A DNA stretch of 28,172 nucleotides from a virus: positions 1-28,172 of the IMG/VR virus record IMGVR_UViG_3300030616_000067, one strand, 5' to 3'. Position numbers and translations under genes: made by a program. Positions within the stretch are counted from its first letter, which is position 1, and the number at the start of each line of letters is the position of its first letter. The notes under the pieces are model-generated. The model searched no databases, had not been told where the DNA came from, and saw nothing but the letters and a program-made list of their open reading frames with translations. Positions 8,806 through 16,729 of this stretch are shown piece by piece.

Positions 8806-9296
8806 TATGTTACTTTATTTAATCTTTTAAGTCTTCTTTTTAAAATCTTTTCAACTTCAGAACCAAAATCTTCATTGAAAAATTCTATTATATCATCTAT
8901 ATTATCTAACATTGTAGGAATAGCGATATTTTTTCCTATAATTTGTCCTAATGTCTGTCCTTCTTTAAATGTTCTAAATTCTCCATTTATAGGTACAATC
9001 TTAGTTTCTTTTACAGTTCTAATCTTAGTTCCTTTTTCAGCAAATCTTAACCAATAAGAATCTGTAGTAATACCTGCATAAAATCCTAACTTATCTTCTT
9101 TATCACCTACTACTTTAATATTCTTCTCAGACTCTGCGCTATATGGTAATGCAGCTTTAAGAGGTTTTACAATATTTTGTGTTAATGACTTTCTTTCTAC
9201 ACCTTTTATAACAGCCACTAATAATTTAGGATCTAATGCTTCTAAAGCATCAATAACTTCACTTACGCCTTCTAATTCAAATGTTTCTTTATTCAT
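8805..9296 (-). CDS. HK97 gp10-like head-tail/tail completion protein
   Basis: About 163 residues from the ATG at 9296 (MNKETFELEG). A TTG two codons upstream is possible but less likely. The helix LDPKLLVAVIKGVERKSLTQNIVKPLKAALPYS (core DPKLLVAVIKGVERKS) and the following YWLRFAEKGTKIRT segment fit the HK97_gp10 family, in which a W.RF.E.GT motif is typical. The family acts in tail completion and head-tail joining. The start overlaps the last 8 bases of the head closure gene, and its own stop touches the next ATG, so the cluster is tightly coupled. Confidence 0.78.
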   Translation of the reverse strand: MNKETFELEGVSEVIDALEALDPKLLVAVIKGVERKSLTQNIVKPLKAALPYSAESEKNIKVVGDKEDKLGFYAGITTDSYWLRFAEKGTKIRTVKETKIVPINGEFRTFKEGQTLGQIIGKNIAIPTMLDNIDDIIEFFNEDFGSEVEKILKRRLKRLNKVT

Positions 9297-9615
9297 CTTC
9301 AAACATTACTGTTATTAGTTTCAATCCTTCTTTATTACCAATCTCACTTATCTGATTAATTTTGTAATAATCACCATCATAGTATATCCTAAACTTATTT
9401 GTAATTTCTTTTGTAACACTATTATATCTAATTGTAAATTCTGTTGTATATTCAAGAAGTTCACCATCACTATACTGAACATTTCTATAAGGTGAATACA
9501 TTGAAGCCCAAGTTTTAAGATAATCACTCCACGTAATAGTAGGAGAACCAACCGTATTTGTAGATTGAGCTCCTTGTTGAATTATTATTTGCTTATTTAA
9601 TACTGAACTAATCAT
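9289..9615 (-). CDS. Head closure protein (SPP1 gp16 / head-tail joining family)
   Basis: A 108-residue beta-rich protein. Family-like elements are the N-terminal VLNKQIIIQQ strand, the TITWSDYLKTWASMYSPYRN segment (W.D...tWA...P), and the strands TEFTIRYNS and FRIYYDGDYYKINQIS, which match the R....I.p.dRI.y.G..Y.I..i pattern of head-tail adaptors. It would form the stopper ring under the connector. It lies one base after the gp6-like connector gene stop. Confidence 0.8.
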   Translation of the reverse strand: MISSVLNKQIIIQQGAQSTNTVGSPTITWSDYLKTWASMYSPYRNVQYSDGELLEYTTEFTIRYNSVTKEITNKFRIYYDGDYYKINQISEIGNKEGLKLITVMFEDE

Positions 9616-9616
9616 A

Positions 9617-10153
9617 TTACCATCTTATAGCTTTAAAAGGCATTAAAATTCTTTCTACTACATCACTCTTTTTAATAGAACCTAAGGTATATGAGCTTCT
9701 TTCCATATCATATAAATTTCCACATTGTATTAAAATAGCCTGTTTTATTTCTTCAGGACATTCATTAGCATTATATCCTGTTATAAAATGAGTGGTAAAT
9801 GTATAATCATTGCCACCTAAATATATGTCCCATTCTAATTCAAAATAATCATCATAAGTTTTCAATTCATAATCAGTATATAATGTTCCATTTATTGAAA
9901 CATCAGTAATAGAAATTAAATTACCTTCATCAATTTGAACATAACTATTATAAAAGTCATATATGGTATAAGTATTCGTTGTATATGCTATATCTTTATC
10001 AATAAAATTTTCACAAAATCTTGTAGCAGCGGGTATTATCGCATCCTCAATATATTCATCATCATCAAAATTATTAGTATCAATTCTTAAATGTGATTTA
10101 ACTTCTCTTAATGATACAGGATATGTTGATTTTGTTTTTGAAATATTATACAT
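9617..10153 (-). CDS. Head-tail connector (HK97 gp6-like)
   Basis: A 178-residue protein following the capsid gene. The N-terminal part has the connector signature: V.L.EVK.HLRID....DD.YIE..I.AA..FCE.FI (residues about 12-55), then a central region of strands (TNTYTIYDF), and a C-terminal helix with CPEEIKQAILIQCGNLYDMERSS (core EEIKQAILIQCGNLYDMERS). This helix, ending in L(Y/W)..R, is usual for gp6-like connectors that attach to the portal ring. The 73-base gap to the capsid gene holds a hairpin. Confidence 0.85.
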   Translation of the reverse strand: MYNISKTKSTYPVSLREVKSHLRIDTNNFDDDEYIEDAIIPAATRFCENFIDKDIAYTTNTYTIYDFYNSYVQIDEGNLISITDVSINGTLYTDYELKTYDDYFELEWDIYLGGNDYTFTTHFITGYNANECPEEIKQAILIQCGNLYDMERSSYTLGSIKKSDVVERILMPFKAIRW

Positions 10154-10177
10154 AGAAATGACATAATTTTAAATAGA

Positions 10178-10197
10178 GAGGAGTATTAAAACTCCTC
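10178..10197 (-). terminator. Hairpin after the capsid gene, likely partial terminator
   Basis: A perfect 7-bp stem (GAGGAGT / ACTCCTC) with a 6-base loop between the capsid gene and the connector gene. On the minus strand it is followed by TCTATTT, a weak U tract. It probably lets most transcripts stop after the capsid gene, giving more capsid than connector mRNA, or protects the 3' end of the capsid message. Confidence 0.5.
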
Positions 10198-10226
10198 CCT
10201 ATGAATTTATATGAGAATAGTAAAGA

Positions 10227-11345
10227 TTACCATCCAGCAGATACATCATCCAACCAAGCAAAAGCTCTTGAATTTGTGCATCCTGTATCAAACATTGCTA
10301 CTGCAGTAATTTGAATTCTTCCTTGCTTAGCATAAGTATAAGGGTCAACTATAAGTTCAATTCCACCCCATTGACCAATAGCCATTCTTGAGAAATCTCC
10401 GAAGTAAACTGAATTAGCATTTGCAGCAGGAACTCCATAAGCAGAATAACCATTCATTTCATTGCCATTCCAAGCAAATCTAATTCCAGCATCATCAATA
10501 TCTAATCCTTTAAGATATGCTTTAACAGAAGGTGTAGTAACATAAGCACCAGCACCTATATTAAGTCCACCAATTGAAGCTTCTAATCCAAGAATATCAG
10601 CATATGCTAAACCTGTAGCTGTTGAACCAGTTACGGCAGTTGCAGCATCACTTTCTAATGTGTCGAAGACATCATAAGTTACAGCTTTATAAATTCCATT
10701 CACAAGATTTTGAAGAATTGAATTATAAATTGCAGGATTTGTTTGTACAAGTGTTTCCTTAGTAATTGACTGGAATGCAGATACTCTTCTTGGAGCAAGA
10801 GTTAATGCTTCGTGAGCCATATCTGAAGTACTTGCATCACCAGCCTCAGATACAAATTCAGCTGTATCTTCTGCTAATGCAGGAACTACAAATTGTCCAT
10901 TTAATCCAGTAAAAAATTGTACACCAATACTTCTTAAGAAAGCTTCACCAGGTGATGTTAAAATATCAACTTTATTAGCAACAGTTTTATTAATTATTGC
11001 AGATTGTGTTGATGTTATAATAGGATCGGCACGAAATTCAAATTTCTTTGATGCTCTTCCTTCCACTGCTTCCTGAAGCCAATCTCTAAATTCCTCTGCT
11101 AAAGGTTTTTCTTCATCCCTTTTTACAGGTTCTTCATCTTCAACTTCTCTTTTATTGAGAGTTTCAAGTTCTTCGTATTCACGAATTTGAGATTCAAGAG
11201 TTTTGACTTCACTATTTAAATCAGTATATCTCTTTTGTTCATCCTCATTCTTTGTACGATTTTCCTCGATAGCTTTTTCTACTATAGCTCTCATTTCATC
11301 AAGCTTTTCATTAAGCTTAATTTTTAAATCATTTATTTTTTTCAT
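10227..11345 (-). CDS. Major capsid protein (HK97 fold, with N-terminal delta/scaffold domain)
   Basis: A 372-residue protein of the phage_capsid family. Residues 1 to about 85 are a charged coiled coil (Lys/Glu-rich, e.g. LNEKLDEMRAIVEKAIEENR), the built-in scaffold that the prohead protease removes in HK97-type phages. The mature part starts somewhere near residue 100-110. Typical elements are FLRSIGVQFFTGLNGQFVVP, FVSEAGDASTSDMAHEALTL (core FVSEAGDASTSD) and the C-terminal GRIQITAVAMFDTGCTNSRAFAWL (core RIQITAVAMFDTG). It builds the icosahedral shell. The protease gene directly upstream is consistent with scaffold cleavage during maturation. Confidence 0.93.
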   Translation of the reverse strand: MKKINDLKIKLNEKLDEMRAIVEKAIEENRTKNEDEQKRYTDLNSEVKTLESQIREYEELETLNKREVEDEEPVKRDEEKPLAEEFRDWLQEAVEGRASKKFEFRADPIITSTQSAIINKTVANKVDILTSPGEAFLRSIGVQFFTGLNGQFVVPALAEDTAEFVSEAGDASTSDMAHEALTLAPRRVSAFQSITKETLVQTNPAIYNSILQNLVNGIYKAVTYDVFDTLESDAATAVTGSTATGLAYADILGLEASIGGLNIGAGAYVTTPSVKAYLKGLDIDDAGIRFAWNGNEMNGYSAYGVPAANANSVYFGDFSRMAIGQWGGIELIVDPYTYAKQGRIQITAVAMFDTGCTNSRAFAWLDDVSAGW

Positions 11346-11354
11346 AAGAATAAT

Positions 11355-11975
11355 TTATTTTTTTAATTTCTTTAATATTATACATTCAAGTTCGCTATGC
11401 TCTCGAACGTTTGTTTCTTGAGGTTTTTCTTCTTCTTCATTATCAAGAAATTCATCTAATCCTCTTACCACTGAAACTTCTGTTTCAGGATAAGCTGGAT
11501 GCGTAACTGTTGAAATGTCATACAATCTGTTAATTCTCGATATCTCTCTAATGGGATCTCCATCAGGAGTTCGGCTCCAGCGTTGTCCTTCATCATCAAC
11601 TGTAAAGGCAAATGAATTTTCGAAGACATCACCTCTTTCTATCATATTATATAAATCGTTTGCACCTGAAGTATTATTTAGTTCAGCAGTAAATCTTAAG
11701 CCAATTTCATCTTGCTCTAATTTTAAAGTATTGTTTATAGTTCTTGCAAATACTTTATCTCTATCGTGATTAAATGTCATATAAACATCATTATCTAAAA
11801 CATCAGAGAATGCACCCGGTAAAACTCTTTCAGTAAATACTTTTCCGCCTTCAGCAATAAGTTTACTATCAACATTAAATTTAGCTGCATATCCTTCAAT
11901 AATTTTCTTATTATCTTCATCAGTATATGCTCTAATTTCTTGTTCTTCAGGTCTATAAATTCGTTTTTCAACCAT
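11355..11975 (-). CDS. Prohead protease (peptidase S78 / HK97 gp4 family)
   Basis: A 206-residue protein between the portal and the capsid genes. The N terminus IEGYAAKFNVDSKLI is typical of the family. The likely catalytic His is H70 in TFNHDRDKVFART and the likely catalytic Ser is S121 in GDVFENSFAFTV, both in the expected sequence contexts. The closing RLYDISTVTHPAYPETEV is also family-like (L.EISlVt.PAYp). It should cut the scaffold domain off the capsid protein and then itself. The last 35 residues are a charged tail (EEEEKPQETN) that is probably removed. Confidence 0.92.
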   Translation of the reverse strand: MVEKRIYRPEEQEIRAYTDEDNKKIIEGYAAKFNVDSKLIAEGGKVFTERVLPGAFSDVLDNDVYMTFNHDRDKVFARTINNTLKLEQDEIGLRFTAELNNTSGANDLYNMIERGDVFENSFAFTVDDEGQRWSRTPDGDPIREISRINRLYDISTVTHPAYPETEVSVVRGLDEFLDNEEEEKPQETNVREHSELECIILKKLKK

Positions 11976-12003
11976 AACTATTTATTATTTTTATATATAT
12001 TCA

Positions 12004-13236
12004 TTACTCTATAGGTGTTGACTTATTTTTCTTATTGTATTGTTCGACAGACATTAATTGTGTAAGTAAAAAATGTTCATCACCACCTTCATATGCAGGA
12101 AAACCTTCCATTTTACATATTTGATTAGGAGTCATACTACCCATTCCGAATAGATTTTTCATATTATCAATTCTTGTTTTTGCATCTGTTTCAACAAGTG
12201 CATTAGTATTAAATTCTATACTAATTCCTTTTATTCTTTCTTCCGTTGTAAGAAGTTTAGATTCCATTTCTTGACGATACATTCTAAGAATTGGTCTTAT
12301 AGTATTAATTTTATAATTCAATTGAAGTTGTTCAAGGTTATTAAACTTTGAACTTTCAAAGTTTCCTACTAAATGCGGAGGAACTCTATATAATGAAGCT
12401 ATTTGGTCAGCATTAAATCTTATTGTTGCAATAAACTCTGCATCAGCAAAATTTAAGGTAATATCCTGTAATTCTGTAAAAGGAGGTAATGTAACTACCT
12501 TTCCCGCATTATTAAAACCACCATATTTTGCTGTAAAATCAGCTACTTTATTTTGCCATTCCTTAGGATTTATACCTTCAGGAACTATAGTTCTTAACGC
12601 TTTAGGAGAAGTTGCATTATTATCATAAAATTTATCTATAGTTGTGAATGCTTTATAAGTCGTAGATAGGTTCATTCTCAACTTTTCGATAGGATTTATG
12701 CCCCATATTCCATCATTACTTAATGATTTAAAATGTAATATATCATTTGCATTAATTATAATCTCTTTAGAATTCTCATTTTCCTGATATTTATAATATA
12801 ATTCATTATTTTTAATATTAAATCCTACAATATGAGATGGATGTAGAATCTCTAAATTAGTTACTAATCCTTTTTTATTCCTATGAATAAAAGCAAAAGA
12901 ATTTCCTTTAAGATTACGGATATATTCTAATGTTGAAAAAAATGTATTTGATGATGTATATGCATTAGGATTATAGTGTAATAAGCTATATCTATAATCA
13001 TCTTTAACAACTACTTTACCACCATCATCTGTATTTTCATAAATATTTAAAGGAAAACTTCCTACATCTTCAGCTAAAATTTTACAACTTGTATATACAG
13101 TAGAAATATTTTCGGCTAAACTTAAATTAAAATTGTTTGATGTAAATTTTAAATAATCAGTAAATCTATCTAATTCTGTAGTTGTCTCTCCTTGTGTTAT
13201 TTTGAACTTAGATATTAAGTTTGAAAATATTGACAT
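12004..13236 (-). CDS. Portal protein (HK97 type)
   Basis: A 410-residue protein of the phage_portal family. Recognisable elements, in order, are VYTSCKILAEDVGSFPLNIY (residues about 47-66), YRYSLLHYNPNAYTSSNTFF, LEILHPSHIVGF, DILHFKSLSNDGIWGINPIE (the typical H.k..s.dGi.G.sPi), QIASLYRVPPHLVGNFESSK (the typical ia..f.VPp.llG) and a C-terminal MTPNQICKMEGFPAYEGGDE (n..R...glpp...gd). It forms the twelvefold ring through which DNA enters and to which the terminase and connector bind. It lies between the large terminase and the protease, as expected. Confidence 0.93.
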   Translation of the reverse strand: MSIFSNLISKFKITQGETTTELDRFTDYLKFTSNNFNLSLAENISTVYTSCKILAEDVGSFPLNIYENTDDGGKVVVKDDYRYSLLHYNPNAYTSSNTFFSTLEYIRNLKGNSFAFIHRNKKGLVTNLEILHPSHIVGFNIKNNELYYKYQENENSKEIIINANDILHFKSLSNDGIWGINPIEKLRMNLSTTYKAFTTIDKFYDNNATSPKALRTIVPEGINPKEWQNKVADFTAKYGGFNNAGKVVTLPPFTELQDITLNFADAEFIATIRFNADQIASLYRVPPHLVGNFESSKFNNLEQLQLNYKINTIRPILRMYRQEMESKLLTTEERIKGISIEFNTNALVETDAKTRIDNMKNLFGMGSMTPNQICKMEGFPAYEGGDEHFLLTQLMSVEQYNKKNKSTPIE

Positions 13237-13266
13237 ATGAGTATTATTATTTTAATATATATTCTT

Positions 13267-14946
13267 TTATTCTTCTAATGATTTAAAGAATAGTGTATTT
13301 GCATTTGTATTCTGTCGTAGATATCCACATACTGCATTTAATAAAGATATAACACCATCAATAGCATCATTACTTTTATTCTTATTAGGTTTCATATTGC
13401 CATTCATATCTTTAAATAAAACGACATTTCGAAAATTCCAAATCATACATTTATTTGTATATATATTCATCTTCCTTTCATAAAATACTCCTTCTATAAA
13501 TCTTAAAGCATTATCAAAATTCCTCACTCCTGGAGGAATAGAAACACACCATACTCCTTCCTGTTTCATTTCATTTAATAATCTATCAAAGTGCCAAGGA
13601 TCATAATATAATCCTATCACATTATAGTCTTTATTAATCTGAAGTAAATGTTGTTTAACAAGATCATAATCGATGGTTTGAGTTTCACAAGGAATAATAT
13701 CACCATCTCTAATCCAAGTATTTATATCAATGTTTCCTTTTCTTAAAACATTGTCATCTCGTTTCACAAAAAAGAACGTTGCCTTAGCATAAAACCTATC
13801 TCCACCATCCCATAAACATACAATTGAAGTTAAATCTCTTGTAGCTGATAGGTCAACACCAATATAACAAGGTAATTCCTTAACATCTTCATCCGAAAAT
13901 GTTCCAAATGCCTCTAATAATGTGTTATTTTGAATCCATTGGGAGTTCTCTTCAAGGAATATATTAAACCTTTTCGTAACAAAATCATCAAATAATGATG
14001 GAATTGTCTTATTTGTGTTGAATTGGTCTTTAAATAATTTCATATCAAGGATAGTTCCTAAGGCTGGATTTGCTTTAATCCATATACTTTCATCCTCAAT
14101 ATCATCTCCTTCTTCCAATTCATATAATAAGTAGAAAAATCTATCATCAGATGATACACCTCTTAATACATTTCTTCCTGTTTCTACAAGTTGAGCACAA
14201 AAAGATTCTTTTCCATAACCTGCTGTAGAAATTAGAAATAGCATAGGATTCTCTTTAGTTCCTAAAGCATTCTTAATTACATTAAATTTTTGAGGGTCTT
14301 TATATGTATGTAACTCATCACATATTGCTGATGTAGGATTTAATCCTTCAAGTCTTTCAGAAATTGCAGGTACTGTTTTACACCAACCAAATCTTGAACG
14401 GTCTTTGAATATAATTTTATTAGAACGCATTGCTTCTAATCTTTTCGAAAGAACAGGAGAACAACTTATTATTTCTTGTAATGCTCTAAATGATGTATCA
14501 TTTGCTTGATTTTGTGAACCTGCAATCAATATAGATGAAGGAAAATTAACTCCATCTGCCAACATAAAGTACAATTGTAATGCAGCACAAAATGTTGTCT
14601 TTCCATTTTTTCTTCCAACAAAAAGAAAAGCATATAAATACTTCCTTGTATTTGTACCTTTGTAGTATAATCCAAATAATGCTAAAATGATAAATGCCTG
14701 AAATGGCTCAAGAATAAAACGTTTATCTTTATCAACGTATAAATAACTAAAGAACTTATAAACATTTTCTACTGCTTCAGGTCTCCATTCTAAATCTTTT
14801 CGTTGAATATCATTTACGTGTCTTTTTATAGCAAGTTTTATATTATCATTTGTTATAATAGAACCATCTTCTACTCCTTCACAATAATCACTTGCTGTTT
14901 GCCAACATTGTTTAATATATTCTTCTTTAGTTAAAATCTTGGTCAA
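13267..14946 (-). CDS. terL: Terminase large subunit (HK97/lambda-type ATPase-nuclease)
   Basis: A 559-residue protein. The Walker A motif is GRKNGKT (residues 111-117), Walker B is ICDE (208-211) and the coupling-type motif TAGYGKE is at 241-247. The RuvC/RNase H-like nuclease shows D365 in YIGVDLSATRD, D449 in YYDPWHF and D527/D530 in NKSNDAIDGVIS, the three expected acidic positions. It pumps DNA into the prohead and cuts the concatemer. The best start is a TTG at 14946, because no ATG occurs in frame before the Walker A region. It overlaps the small terminase by 20 bases, so translation is probably coupled to it. Confidence 0.93.
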   Translation of the reverse strand: MTKILTKEEYIKQCWQTASDYCEGVEDGSIITNDNIKLAIKRHVNDIQRKDLEWRPEAVENVYKFFSYLYVDKDKRFILEPFQAFIILALFGLYYKGTNTRKYLYAFLFVGRKNGKTTFCAALQLYFMLADGVNFPSSILIAGSQNQANDTSFRALQEIISCSPVLSKRLEAMRSNKIIFKDRSRFGWCKTVPAISERLEGLNPTSAICDELHTYKDPQKFNVIKNALGTKENPMLFLISTAGYGKESFCAQLVETGRNVLRGVSSDDRFFYLLYELEEGDDIEDESIWIKANPALGTILDMKLFKDQFNTNKTIPSLFDDFVTKRFNIFLEENSQWIQNNTLLEAFGTFSDEDVKELPCYIGVDLSATRDLTSIVCLWDGGDRFYAKATFFFVKRDDNVLRKGNIDINTWIRDGDIIPCETQTIDYDLVKQHLLQINKDYNVIGLYYDPWHFDRLLNEMKQEGVWCVSIPPGVRNFDNALRFIEGVFYERKMNIYTNKCMIWNFRNVVLFKDMNGNMKPNKNKSNDAIDGVISLLNAVCGYLRQNTNANTLFFKSLEE

Positions 14947-15265
14947 ATTCGTCTTTGTTCTTTTCTTCTATAAGTTTTAATGCAATACGGTCTTTTCGAT
15001 TTATACCTAATTTTATTGAACATTGAGCAACTATACTTATACATCTATCATAGGTTCCAAATGCGGGGTTCTGTTTTGTTGTAGGAATTCCATTACCATT
15101 AGGTATTGTAACTATTAGTCCTTCTTCCTTTATTTGGTTTTTAAGTATTTGTGCAAACTCAAGATTATCTAATAAAATATCTATTTGAATATCATCTACA
15201 TTAGGGTCGTAATTTCCTTTTTGATTTAAATGCTCTATAATATTATCTCGAAGACTTCTATTCAT
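14927..15265 (-). CDS. terS: Terminase small subunit (P27-like)
   Basis: A 112-residue protein directly before the large subunit, overlapping it by 20 bases. The sequence contains a helix with NLEFAQILKNQIKEEGLIVT, the linker PTTKQNPAFGTYDRCISIVAQCSIKLG (core KQNPAFGTYDRCISIVAQ) and the end IKLGINRKDRIAL, which fits the P27-type pattern NPa....r......k....LGL.P..R. It should recognise the packaging site, form a ring and deliver DNA to the large subunit. The ATG follows an A/T leader with GAATATATA. Confidence 0.85.
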   Translation of the reverse strand: MNRSLRDNIIEHLNQKGNYDPNVDDIQIDILLDNLEFAQILKNQIKEEGLIVTIPNGNGIPTTKQNPAFGTYDRCISIVAQCSIKLGINRKDRIALKLIEEKNKDEFDQDFN

Positions 15266-15474
15266 ATTACTTTAATTATTTAGTATATATATTCATTAGT
15301 ACTAATAATACAGGAGATGGTTCCAGATGAATCGAGTAGGGTATAATAATGAATAAGTTAAAAACCCCTACCTCATAAAAAAGCACTGGTTGTGTGAAAA
15401 AAATAGAGTGGTGTATATAGATACCTGGGACCCCTATCATTTCAACTACCCCCTCTTTTAAAAATAAAAAACAA
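15266..15474. other. Non-coding region before the terminase genes; candidate packaging site
   Basis: About 210 bases without a credible gene, between the accessory-block terminator and the small terminase. It holds a perfect 12-bp palindrome ATTAGTACTAAT (15295-15306) and the only clearly C/G-rich patch in the area (CCTGGGACCCC at 15424-15434 and CCCCC near 15450). The position next to the small terminase is where cos or pac sites commonly lie. It should also contain the promoter of the late operon, but no good TAnnTTTG box was found on the minus strand. Confidence 0.4.
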
Positions 15475-15507
15475 AAGAGCTCAGCTACTATTCTTCACTA
15501 AGCTCTT
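15475..15507 (-). terminator. Terminator of the minus-strand accessory block
   Basis: A stem AAGAGCT / AGCTCTT, extended by two further pairs (AG/CT) after one mismatch, with a loop of 13 bases. On the minus strand it is followed by TTGTTTTTTATTTTT. It lies just past the stop of the thymidylate synthase-like gene and separates the accessory block from the late operon. Confidence 0.7.
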
Positions 15508-15552
15508 CCGATTGGAAAAAATATTAAAATCAAAAAACTTCAATATATATAT

Positions 15553-16017
15553 TCATACATTATTTAAATACTTTTTATTATGTAACTCTTGGTTTGTTTG
15601 TCTTCCATCTGTATATCCTTTGTTGATATGATAATTACCTACATTACAATATATCTTAAATCTTTTAAGACCTAAAGATTCTTGTACCTTAGTAGCCCAA
15701 TATGATAACATCATCTTATCAATTGGTCTTCCATTTATTTTACATTCAGACCTGAAGTTAGCTATCATTATTAATTTCTTTTTGTGTATAAGAAACTGTA
15801 TGCTCAAAAGACAGGCATAGTTCTCATTATTATGAGTCATTATAACTTCTTGTCTTGAATCTGGATTATTCTTTAAGTTCTCTATAAGCTTAGGAAGTCT
15901 ATGCTCTACTCTTCCTTTATAACAGGTTTCATCTACAATATCATTATATTGAATATACTTAAATGTATGTATTGGATTATAGGATATAGTATAATGATAA
16001 TTAATCTTAGGCTTCAT
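15553..16017 (-). CDS. Short thymidylate synthase-fold protein, possible cytidylate (hydroxy)methylase
   Basis: A 154-residue protein that aligns with the core of thymidylate synthase. LKNNPDSRQEVIM matches the LK.DPDSRR phosphate-binding segment. C69 sits exactly 20 residues before R89-S90, as C146 does before R166-S167 in E. coli ThyA. The motif RSECKINGRPID aligns with RSCDVFLGLPFN, keeping Gly and Pro but with D100 in place of Asn177. H130 lies 41 residues after R89, as His207 after Arg166. Asn-to-Asp at this place is the known difference in dCMP hydroxymethylases. It lacks the N-terminal 100 residues and the C-terminal end of full enzymes, and Tyr209 is Asn. It may modify dCMP, have another nucleotide role, or be inactive. 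Its ATG overlaps the stop of the lipoprotein gene. Confidence 0.75.
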   Translation of the reverse strand: MKPKINYHYTISYNPIHTFKYIQYNDIVDETCYKGRVEHRLPKLIENLKNNPDSRQEVIMTHNNENYACLLSIQFLIHKKKLIMIANFRSECKINGRPIDKMMLSYWATKVQESLGLKRFKIYCNVGNYHINKGYTDGRQTNQELHNKKYLNNV

Positions 16018-16451
16018 TATTGTATATTACATATTATTTTTCCTATAGATGTTATATCTACTTCAAAATATGGAATATCATTATAATATATAGGTTTATA
16101 CTTTCCATTAGATAAAGAGCTATATATTGTTGTATATTCCCATCCTTTTTCTAATTCAAATTCTGGTATTAAAACATTAAGCTCATAATCTGTATAATTA
16201 CAAAATGTCTCAAATAATGTTACATTTAAAGTATCTATATAATAAGTATATTCAAAATACCAAGGAGCAGAAGTTGGATCATTAGAATTATCTGTTATTG
16301 CTCTTACTTTTTCTATTTCATATAAGTAACAATCAATACAATATTCTTTAAATTCTATAGGTTCTTTTTCACAAGAAGTAAAAGCTAATACCACACCTAA
16401 TATTATAATCAGGTATATAATCCATAATGTTCGTTCTTTAATTGTTTTCAT
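16017..16451 (-). CDS. Phage-encoded lipoprotein
   Basis: A 144-residue protein with a clear lipoprotein signal peptide: basic start (MKTIKER), a hydrophobic core of about 15 residues (LWIIYLIIILGVVLAF) and a lipobox ending in LAFTSC with C27 as the lipidated residue. The next residues, EKEPIE, are acidic, as in the surface-export signal of Bacteroidota lipoproteins. The mature part is Tyr/Glu/Thr-rich with a CIDC pair and no recognised domain. Lipoproteins carried by temperate phages often block infection by related phages or alter the host surface. That role is inferred. It is preceded by the AGAACTATG-type leader. Confidence 0.75.
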   Translation of the reverse strand: MKTIKERTLWIIYLIIILGVVLAFTSCEKEPIEFKEYCIDCYLYEIEKVRAITDNSNDPTSAPWYFEYTYYIDTLNVTLFETFCNYTDYELNVLIPEFELEKGWEYTTIYSSLSNGKYKPIYYNDIPYFEVDITSIGKIICNIQ

Positions 16452-16455
16452 AGTT

Positions 16456-16545
16456 CTATTTTTTATATTTTATTATGAATTCATATAAAATACCTTCAAT
16501 TTTAGTAATATATGGTGCTCCAAATTCTTTATTAATTTTTTTCAT
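16456..16545 (-). pseudogene. 29-codon remnant: duplicated 3' end of the gene at 17054-17311
   Basis: A short frame starting at the ATG at 16545, overlapping the end of the 65-residue gene by 14 bases. From its fifth codon it reads NKEFGAPYITKIEGILYEF, almost the same as the last residues of the 85-residue protein encoded at 17054-17311. The DNA match is 69 of 70 bases. It is either a recombination scar or a tiny coupled peptide; the first is more likely. Confidence 0.6.
16466..16535. repeat. 70-bp direct repeat, copy 1
   Basis: Matches 17055-17124 with a single mismatch and in the same orientation. It covers the 3' end of the 85-residue gene plus the A/T leader of the following gene, so each copy ends just before a start codon region. 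The two copies flank the genes at 16532-16729 and 16729-17046, which could have entered or could be lost by recombination between them. Confidence 0.85.
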
Positions 16546-16729
16546 TATTCCTCAATAGTTTTTTAATAACGTTTACAACAGTATATTCACTATAATATAT
16601 GTCATATTCATTAAAGTGAATATGTTCAGTCATTAATTCATTACGAATCCATTCTGGAAATTTTTCAAATTCACAAAAAGCTTTTTCACGCTTTTTATAG
16701 TCATTATTTTTAGGCTTATTCTTTTTCAT
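16532..16729 (-). CDS. Small hypothetical protein
   Basis: A 65-residue protein, very basic at the start (MKKNKPKNNDYKKREK) and then acidic/aromatic (EFEKFPEWIRNELMTEHIHF), ending in a basic helix. No family recognised. Its ATG shares bases with the stop of the upstream gene (TAATG), so translation is probably coupled. It lies in the cassette bounded by the 70-bp direct repeats. Confidence 0.55.
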   Translation of the reverse strand: MKKNKPKNNDYKKREKAFCEFEKFPEWIRNELMTEHIHFNEYDIYYSEYTVVNVIKKLLRNNEKN

